From a virus: a DNA stretch of 20,126 nt. The notes beneath the pieces are model-generated. The model made no database searches, was not told the origin of the DNA, and worked only from the letters and a program-made list of their open reading frames with translations. Below are positions 15,901-20,126 of the stretch, one piece after another. Position 1 is the first letter of the stretch; each line of letters opens with the position of its first letter. Location of the stretch: the IMG/VR virus record IMGVR_UViG_3300006030_000149, positions 1 to 20,126 of that record. One strand, written 5' to 3'. Both the position numbers and the translations under genes were made by a program.

Positions 15901-16955
15901 CAACAATTAATTGGACAACCGCAAGCATTTTGGCGGCGGGATACGCGGGGATTACTGGTCCGACTGGCACAGTGGGAGCAACTGGTGCCACTGGCGCTAC
16001 CGGCGCACAAGCTCGGTTAATGTTTGCGCGTATTGCCAATAATCCCGTTGCCGTAGCAGGCACAGTTACGGTAAGTGGCGACAACAAACCGACAAGCGGA
16101 CAAAGTTCTGCTGTTTGGGGTGCGGCATTTGCTGTCACTTGGTATGACTCCGATCCCAATCCGTCGAGTAATGATTCTCTTTATCAATCAGATGGTATTT
16201 ATAACGGGGTCACAACCGTTTGGTCCGCACCTTACATTTCTGCGTTAAAGGTCGGCACGCTATCAGCTATCACAGTCAATACGGGTGCCTTGACTGTTCA
16301 AGACACGATCACCACAAGCTCGACTGGAAAAATTCTTGGTGGACAGACTGACTACAGCACAGGGACTGGTTGGTTCTTGGGTTATAGCGGTGGTGCCTAT
16401 AAGTTTTCGGTTGGCTCTAGCACTCAATCTGTCAAATGGACTGGTACGGCACTTGAGGTGACTGGAAACATTTTCGGTGTTGGCAAGGCTGAATTCACTG
16501 GCGACAACCAAGATTTATTTGGTTCAGTTGTAAAGGCCACATCAACTGGAACGGCTTACATTGCGCTCTATGGAACATCTTCGTTGACATTTGGGCGCGG
16601 TGCTTCGGGAGTTGTCAGTGGGTCTAGCGGTGTCGGCGTTGTCGGTTCGGCAGCTGCTTCAGGAACTCGTGCAGGGGTTTTGGCATTTGCCACAAGTGGT
16701 GGTACTACTGCGCTTGAAGTCAGTGGCGGCGCAATGATCATTGACAACTCGACATTGGTTGCCAATTTGAATGCTGATTATGTTGATGGCAAACACGCAT
16801 CAGCATTTGTGCAAGTTGCAAGTGGCGCGACAAATGGACAGTACGTTTACTATGTGAACAACAATACTGCTCCAAGTGATCCAAATAATCGCGCCGCATG
16901 GATTAGGGTTGCGACCAACGATGGTGGATATGTGTACTTCCCCGGCTATCTGTGA
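12924..16955 (+). CDS. J-like tail tip protein with collagen-like and repeated Trp modules
   Basis: 1343 residues, probably the tip/central fibre that binds the host. AAGGA lies 7 nt before ATG 12924. Layout: residues 1-45 hydrophobic, Ala-rich; [12 protein letters not shown] near 66, a mark of J-type proteins; a tip-attachment domain to about 490; a Fn3-like domain about 494-611; a collagen-like stretch 751-822 of 24 Gly-x-x triplets, mostly GPT; two homologous Trp-rich modules (about 824-925 and 926-1010), each with a YQW, a GW and a LW block; short collagen-like GATGATGATG; a shaft-like region with [16 protein letters not shown]; and a C-terminal tip with [14 protein letters not shown] at about 1282, common in phage fibres. 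No NlpC/P60 or I gene lies before it. Confidence 0.85.
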   Translation: MPSSIVLAAAYAVGFVTEMYASSMLFAMAANFAISYTVNRVFGAKPPRQQDNGVRQQIPPSADNSIPVVYGDAWMGGTFVDAVLTSDNQAMYYVLAISNISPNGQFTFDTTQFYYGDRLITFAPGTNQVASLTDGAGNVDTKINGYLYINLYTSTAAGTITTVLGTAPNVAMGGTDIPVSLRWPSSGRQMNGLAFAIVYLKYSTDAGSTGLQPLTFKVKHALNGTGVAKPGSVLKDYLTNTVYGGAVPLANVNTTACDDLDTYSDQTITYTPSGGGSATQARYRINGVLDTGESVLNNIENILIACDSWIGYQAESGQWAPIINKAESTGFAFDDTNIIGDIRVSATDITSSINQVELSFPWKDNKDKPGYIFLDLAVLNPSLLYPNEPVNKYTATLSMVNDSVQAQYLGNRMLEQAREDLIVSFNTAYPGIQVNAGDVVSVTNSAYGWTNKLFRVIKVNETSLPDGNLGARFELSEYNAQVYDDASITAFAPAPNSDLQSGYYFPALPAPTFSDQQPALSPPTFSVTCQLPSTARVTSVTLYYTKSATPSITDWDVWSVQTPINEAVFPAGAAIKFSNVIVGSGTYYFAFSVSNELATSQKSTTSASFSWAPIISSLIATSWSPSVIQVPRTGGVPTFTNINPRLYLTFGGVQVNFVTSQTDSDAAFVNNTWRIGNSATTGNGDITTTGGLVMGAITDGGVYAQWGDPTAMTSSPALLSVPARYKDNTGTIYQTSFNSLQFIFLDSGIVGPTGPTGTIGPTGNQGATGGQGPTGASGPTGTQGPTGSSGPTGGSGPTGPLGPTGTSGPTGATGVTGPTGIGGNQYATAYLYQWSPTQPGNPSGSSTYVWASGSNTSYTGGSGWSVTLSANPGTPGLYLWIASKAVADVGGVTSTSVNWTSGFSVVAQSANGTNGSTGPTGINGSKTARPVVYQWAATIPSGPTGTSTYTWSSGTFTPDPPGWSSTITSSPSPGYTLWAATASIIDSATATTTTINWTTASILAAGYAGITGPTGTVGATGATGATGAQARLMFARIANNPVAVAGTVTVSGDNKPTSGQSSAVWGAAFAVTWYDSDPNPSSNDSLYQSDGIYNGVTTVWSAPYISALKVGTLSAITVNTGALTVQDTITTSSTGKILGGQTDYSTGTGWFLGYSGGAYKFSVGSSTQSVKWTGTALEVTGNIFGVGKAEFTGDNQDLFGSVVKATSTGTAYIALYGTSSLTFGRGASGVVSGSSGVGVVGSAAASGTRAGVLAFATSGGTTALEVSGGAMIIDNSTLVANLNADYVDGKHASAFVQVASGATNGQYVYYVNNNTAPSDPNNRAAWIRVATNDGGYVYFPGYL
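15174..15389 (+). repeat. Collagen-like Gly-x-x coding repeat in the tip protein
   Basis: Twenty-four in-frame triplets with Gly first, most of them GPT alternating with GAS, GTQ, GSS, GGS and similar. The DNA is correspondingly periodic at 9 and 18 nt (GG-CC-AC). Such segments form triple helices in trimeric fibres. Confidence 0.9.
15393..15950 (+). repeat. Tandem duplication of a Trp-rich module in the tip protein
   Basis: Module A (15393-15698) and module B (15699-15950) encode related sequences: [21 protein letters not shown] against [21 protein letters not shown], then [13 protein letters not shown] against [10 protein letters not shown], and TSVNWTSG against TINWTTAS. The DNA has diverged considerably, so the duplication is not recent. 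Confidence 0.75.
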
Positions 16956-16963
16956 GGCTTGAA

Positions 16964-17242
16964 ATGGAAACAAAGATTCAATCTTTTGATCACAACATTG
17001 GCAACTTTGTTCGTGTGCTTGTCGGGATTGGTCAGACAATTGACGGCAAGTTTGTGTTTGATGTGCCCCAACAATTTACAAGCTATTTCATTGCTGATGA
17101 TCCGGGAAGGGTAAACCCTATGACCGGGGAAGTTTTGAAAGCTCCGATCACCGACTACACCGACTTGCTTGCTATGGGCAATGGCAACGTCACGATTGAA
17201 AATCTTTGGTCAATCATTGACCGAATTAAGGCCCGGTCTTAG
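16964..17242 (+). CDS. Small hypothetical protein after the tail tip gene
   Basis: 92 residues from ATG 16964. This start is chosen because GAGG (16954-16957), overlapping the stop of the tip gene, lies 6 nt upstream; GTG 16952 would add four residues and overlap that stop. The protein is not recognised. It has a beta-like first half (NFVRVLVGIGQTIDGKFVFDV) and a short helix at the end (IENLWSIIDRIKARS). Its place between tip and fibre genes suggests a fibre assembly factor or a small structural protein, but nothing in the sequence proves it. A promoter-like sequence overlaps its last codons. Confidence 0.65.
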   Translation: METKIQSFDHNIGNFVRVLVGIGQTIDGKFVFDVPQQFTSYFIADDPGRVNPMTGEVLKAPITDYTDLLAMGNGNVTIENLWSIIDRIKARS

Positions 17243-17245
17243 AAT
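17217..17245 (+). promoter_or_regulatory. Sigma70-like promoter for the fibre genes
   Basis: TTGACC (17217-17222) and TAGAAT (17240-17245) each match consensus at five of six positions and are separated by exactly 17 nt, the optimum. Transcription would start near 17252 and read into the fibre genes at 17319 and beyond, in the largest gap (76 nt) of the tail region. Confidence 0.45.
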
Positions 17246-17268
17246 TTAGCAAGACAAGACACCATTCC

Positions 17269-17301
17269 GTAGCCCCGCAAGAGCGTGGGGAGCGTCACTA
17301 C
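17269..17301 (+). promoter_or_regulatory. Structured leader before the fibre adaptor gene
   Basis: CCCCGC (17273-17278) pairs with GTGGGG (17285-17290) around a 6-nt loop, and an outer GTAG/CTAC (17269-17272 with 17298-17301) can extend it past a 3' bulge. The same CCCC could instead pair with the GGGG (17309-17312) of the next ribosome site. No T-run follows, so it is not a terminator. Regulation is speculative. Confidence 0.35.
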
Positions 17302-17318
17302 CCGGTTAGGGGAATCGC

Positions 17319-17807
17319 ATGGCGATCTTCAATAAGAACACGCTTGCCCAAGTCAGCGGGTTCGACAATCCAATTCTTGCCGGTGAACTGGTTTGGAACC
17401 AAAAGACCTACTGGAATCTTTCGTTCACCAATTGCGCTACCGGCCTGCCGATCCCTCTGACCGGCGCAACGCTTGACGCTCAGATCGTCCGGCGACAAGT
17501 CAGCAACATCGTAGACACCCGCAACGGTCTGACATTCGACATTGCGGATTACACGCCGACCCCCACGCCGGTCAACCTCACGATAAGCAACCGCAATGAC
17601 GCGGCAGGCACGTTCACGCTTGTCATTGACGATTCCACTTGGTCGCTGATCAACAGCGATCCTCAGCTAGAAATCAACGCTCAGGATTGCGTGGGTTTCT
17701 CAGGTCGCATCAAGGTTTCCTTCCCCGCTAGTGGCAGCACGCCGCAGGATGACGCAATCATCTTCCTGCTGTTCCTTGTTCGCTCCGACGGGGTGGTGGT
17801 GGTATGA
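17319..17807 (+). CDS. Probable fibre adaptor or baseplate-type structural protein
   Basis: 162 residues, beta-rich. AGGGGA lies 5 nt before ATG 17319. The pattern [36 protein letters not shown] resembles the first sheet of Ig-like or BppU N-terminal domains, in which a natural-language-like turn LTGA precedes a strand. The second half has [15 protein letters not shown] and a strand-rich end SGRIKVSF...[14 protein letters not shown]. It overlaps the collagen fibre gene as ATGA, so the two products are probably made in similar amounts, which suggests that it anchors the fibre to the tail tip. The family is not firmly recognised. Confidence 0.6.
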   Translation: MAIFNKNTLAQVSGFDNPILAGELVWNQKTYWNLSFTNCATGLPIPLTGATLDAQIVRRQVSNIVDTRNGLTFDIADYTPTPTPVNLTISNRNDAAGTFTLVIDDSTWSLINSDPQLEINAQDCVGFSGRIKVSFPASGSTPQDDAIIFLLFLVRSDGVVVV

Positions 17808-19744
17808 GCAACATCAAGGTTGTCGTCCAAGACGGTAACAACGTCAATCTTCAGGTTACTCCCACGCCTGATGTAAGCGTCAGGCTTGACCGCAGCGTTT
17901 CCGGGGCCACGGGACCAACCGGGCCTTCGGGTGCGCTTGGCCCAACCGGCCCTTCAGGTACTGCCGGACCCACGGGCGCTACGGGTGCCCCCGGCCCTGC
18001 GGGTGGGCCTACTGGTCCCACGGGCGCTACGGGCAGCACAGGCAATACCGGCCCGACCGGAAGTGTTGGTGCAACCGGCCCGACTGGGGCGCAGGGCATT
18101 CAAGGCGCGACCGGCCCCGCGGGAAGCATTGGGCCTACGGGTCCGACCGGCAATCAAGGCGGGCAAGGAACAATTGGCCCGACCGGCCCGCAGGGCGTTC
18201 AGGGCATCCAAGGCATTCAAGGCGATCATGGGCCTACCGGACCGCAAGGCCCGACCGGACCACAAGGGGTGGCAGGCCCGACCGGCGCGATTGGCCCTAC
18301 CGGAGATATTGGACCTACTGGACCGACTGGTACACAGGGCGCTCAAGGCAATATCGGCCCGACCGGACCGCAAGGAAACCAAGGCATTCAAGGTGACCAC
18401 GGCCCAACAGGACCGCAGGGCGCTACAGGCCCGACCGGAGCGCAGGGAAACGTAGGCGCAACCGGCCCAACTGGCGCTCAAGGGGACACTGGGCCTACGG
18501 GACCGCAGGGCGTACAAGGTATTCAGGGTGACCAAGGCGTGCCCGGACCGACCGGCCCGATTGGGCCTACAGGTTCTCAAGGCAACGTAGGCCCGACTGG
18601 TCCTACAGGCGATGCCTCAACCGTCCCCGGCCCGACCGGCCCAACAGGCCCGCAAGGTATTCAGGGCGACCACGGCCCCACCGGTCCCCAAGGTATTCAG
18701 GGCGATCAAGGCTTTGTTGGACCTACCGGCCCTCAAGGCTCGACAGGCCCGACTGGACCGCAGGGCAACCCCGGTGCGGGCGGCACGGTTGCGTATTGGG
18801 GATCGTTTTGGTCTACGCAAGATCAAGTCGCGGCGGCAGCGGATACGGCTTATTCAATCACACTTAACAACACCGATCCTGACTCAAACGGGATTAGCGT
18901 TGTCTCAAATAGCCGCGTTACGTTCTCGCAGGCGGGAACCTACAGCCTGACGTTTTCAATTCAGTTCGTCAACACAGACACGCAGATTCACGATGTCAAC
19001 GTGTGGCTGCGGAAGAATGATTCGGGCAGCACTGGCGACATTCCCGATTCCGATACGCGACTGAGTATTCAGCAGCGTCACGGCAACGTGGATGGGTATG
19101 GTCTGATGACTGTCAACTTCGTGCTGAAGTTGGCGGCAGCAGATTACATTGAAATGATTTGGTCTACGACAAGTACGACCACATCAATTCAAACTGTTCC
19201 CGCAGGGACAACGCCGGTTTCACCGCAAATTCCCGGCGTTATCTTCACGGCTACCCAAGTTACCTACACGCAGAACGGCCCGACTGGTGCTGCCGGTCCT
19301 ACGGGTCCACAGGGCTTTGTTGGTCCCACTGGTCCACAGGGACCGCAAGGTATCCAAGGCATTCAAGGGAACACCGGGCCTACAGGACCGACCGGGGATC
19401 AAGGCGCAATCGGCCCGACTGGGCCAACGGGGGCGCAAGGCATACAAGGTGTTGTCGGCCCGACCGGACCAACGGGTGACCAAGGCATAGCAGGCCCGAC
19501 CGGGCCTACCGGAAGCGCGGGTGCGGTTGGCCCCACCGGGCCTACGGGAGATCAGGGAACCCAAGGAATCCCCGGCCCGACCGGCCCTCAAGGGGTACAG
19601 GGCATTCAGGGTATTCAAGGAAACCCCGGCCCGACCGGCCCTACAGGTGATGCCTCGACGGTTCCCGGCCCTACCGGTCCAACCGGACCCGCAGGAACCG
19701 GGGGCGGCGGCGGTGGCAGTGCATTTGCATGGTTTATTGTTTAA
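17804..19744 (+). CDS. Collagen-like tail fibre with internal C1q/TNF-like domain
   Basis: 646 residues. An N-terminal beta segment (1-33, [19 protein letters not shown]) probably anchors it. Residues 34-327 are collagen-like Gly-x-x triplets rich in GPT, GPQ, GIQ and GDQ. Residues about 328-491 are a globular beta domain ([40 protein letters not shown]) with the look of a C1q/TNF jelly roll. Residues 492 to about 637 are a second collagen segment, ending in a Gly run and AFAWFIV. Collagen-like trimers make thin, stiff fibres; the middle domain may set the trimer or bind a receptor. It begins on an ATGA overlap with the adaptor gene. Thr in the third position replaces hydroxyproline, as is usual in bacterial and phage collagens. 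Confidence 0.85.
   Translation: MSNIKVVVQDGNNVNLQVTPTPDVSVRLDRSVSGATGPTGPSGALGPTGPSGTAGPTGATGAPGPAGGPTGPTGATGSTGNTGPTGSVGATGPTGAQGIQGATGPAGSIGPTGPTGNQGGQGTIGPTGPQGVQGIQGIQGDHGPTGPQGPTGPQGVAGPTGAIGPTGDIGPTGPTGTQGAQGNIGPTGPQGNQGIQGDHGPTGPQGATGPTGAQGNVGATGPTGAQGDTGPTGPQGVQGIQGDQGVPGPTGPIGPTGSQGNVGPTGPTGDASTVPGPTGPTGPQGIQGDHGPTGPQGIQGDQGFVGPTGPQGSTGPTGPQGNPGAGGTVAYWGSFWSTQDQVAAAADTAYSITLNNTDPDSNGISVVSNSRVTFSQAGTYSLTFSIQFVNTDTQIHDVNVWLRKNDSGSTGDIPDSDTRLSIQQRHGNVDGYGLMTVNFVLKLAAADYIEMIWSTTSTTTSIQTVPAGTTPVSPQIPGVIFTATQVTYTQNGPTGAAGPTGPQGFVGPTGPQGPQGIQGIQGNTGPTGPTGDQGAIGPTGPTGAQGIQGVVGPTGPTGDQGIAGPTGPTGSAGAVGPTGPTGDQGTQGIPGPTGPQGVQGIQGIQGNPGPTGPTGDASTVPGPTGPTGPAGTGGGGGGSAFAWFIV
17903..18784 (+). repeat. 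First collagen-like repeat region of the fibre gene
   Basis: A long run of in-frame Gly-x-x codons with recurring DNA units such as GGCATTCAAGGC and GGCCCGACCGG. The phase breaks at GDASTVPG (18608-18631), where four extra residues interrupt the triplets. Confidence 0.9.
19277..19717 (+). repeat. Second collagen-like repeat region of the fibre gene
   Basis: The same Gly-x-x vocabulary as the first region resumes after the globular domain, including GIQGIQG and a second GDASTVPG interruption (19646-19669), and it ends in a poly-Gly run. Confidence 0.9.
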
Positions 19745-19753
19745 GGAAATCCC

Positions 19754-20126
19754 ATGTCAACCTTAGTTCTTGATTCGACCACGAAATCAATCAAGGTTTC
19801 AATGTCCGGCGCTGCCGCGACAACCAACCCTGATTTCACTGCGGCATGGGCAGACAACAACAGCACCAACTTTGTTGAGGGTGCTTCTGATGGTGCTTTG
19901 TCGGGCACTTCGGATGTGACGGTGGTCGCTGCTCCTGCTGCGGGGTATCGCAGGATCATCAAATACATCACTATTGAGAACAAAGATACTGCCGCAATCA
20001 CAATTACGGTTAAGTATGACAACAACGGCACTCAACGCACGATTGCCAAAGTCACGCTTAATGTTGGCGATACTTGGACAACCGACGGCACTTTTGACAC
20101 CTATGGAAGCCTGAAGCAGACGGTAG
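19754..20126 (+). CDS. Structural protein, 3' end outside the window
   Basis: A start at ATG 19754 with AAGGAAA 4 nt upstream (19743-19749) opens a frame that runs to the last base without a stop; 124 codons are visible. The peptide starts MSTLVLDSTTKSIKVSMSG and is beta-rich with many Thr, Asn and Ala, with strands DVTVVAAPAAGYRRIIKYITIENKD and AITITVKYDNNGTQRTIAKVTL. This looks like a virion decoration, tip or fibre-associated protein. It follows the fibre gene by 9 nt and belongs to the same transcript. The family is not recognised. Confidence 0.65.
   Translation, partial: MSTLVLDSTTKSIKVSMSGAAATTNPDFTAAWADNNSTNFVEGASDGALSGTSDVTVVAAPAAGYRRIIKYITIENKDTAAITITVKYDNNGTQRTIAKVTLNVGDTWTTDGTFDTYGSLKQTV

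Noticed and set aside
17886-18580. Alternative frames on both strands across the collagen region
   Set aside because: Their Arg/Ala/Pro-rich repetitive products simply mirror the Gly-x-x codon repeat read out of frame.
17903-19717. CRISPR-like array
   Set aside because: The short repeats are irregular, follow codon phase and have no spacers of even length. They encode collagen-like protein.
1-20126. tRNA genes, insertion sequences, attachment sites or lysogeny genes
   Set aside because: No cloverleaf, transposase, integrase or direct-repeat attachment site was seen. The window is almost fully coding for virion and assembly proteins, and the largest gap is 141 nt.

Overview
The window is the structural (head and tail morphogenesis) half of a tailed phage genome, or of a prophage. 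All genes lie on the + strand, tightly packed and often overlapping by a few bases. The set fits a lambda/HK97-type siphovirus: HK97-fold capsid with a dedicated prohead protease, an HK97-type connector series, a lambda-like G/GT tail chaperone pair, a tape measure of modest length and a J-like tail tip. Nothing host-derived is visible (no tRNA, integrase or attachment site), so lytic phage and prophage cannot be told apart. Shine-Dalgarno sites and gene families point to a Gram-negative, perhaps proteobacterial, host; the resemblance to uncultured aquatic phages is an impression only.

Layout. 1-753 is the C-terminal nuclease half of the large terminase. 785-2188 is the portal. 2189-2329 is a structured leader that also carries a possible small AT-hook ORF. 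2330-3124 is the prohead protease. 3127-4482 and 4534-5547 are TWO tandem HK97-fold capsid paralogues, the first with a delta-type N-terminal scaffold and the second without, separated by a terminator-like hairpin. 5557-7012 holds the head-tail connector, head closure and tail terminator genes. 7053-7574 is the tail tube. 7578-8363 holds an unknown 74-residue protein and an HK97 gp10-like protein. 8360-9195 is the G/GT chaperone pair, with a slippery heptamer directly before the G stop codon and a 12-bp stem 6 nt downstream. 9188-11176 is the tape measure. 11177-12477 holds two tail-tip/hub proteins. 12474-12920 is a GNAT-type acetyltransferase. 12924-16955 is a 1343-residue J-like tip protein with collagen-like segments. 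16964-17242 is unknown. 17319-19744 holds a possible fibre adaptor and a 646-residue collagen/jelly-roll/collagen fibre. 19754 to the end is a truncated structural protein.

The genes follow the assembly path: DNA packaging through the portal, protease-driven capsid maturation, connector stacking, tail tube polymerisation around the tape measure with G/GT, then tip and receptor-binding fibres. The points most worth a second look are the tandem capsid pair, the textbook-quality frameshift cassette, a hairpin that would hide the protease ribosome binding site, the acetyltransferase lying where lambda has K and I, and the collagen-based fibre module, which seems to have its own promoter.
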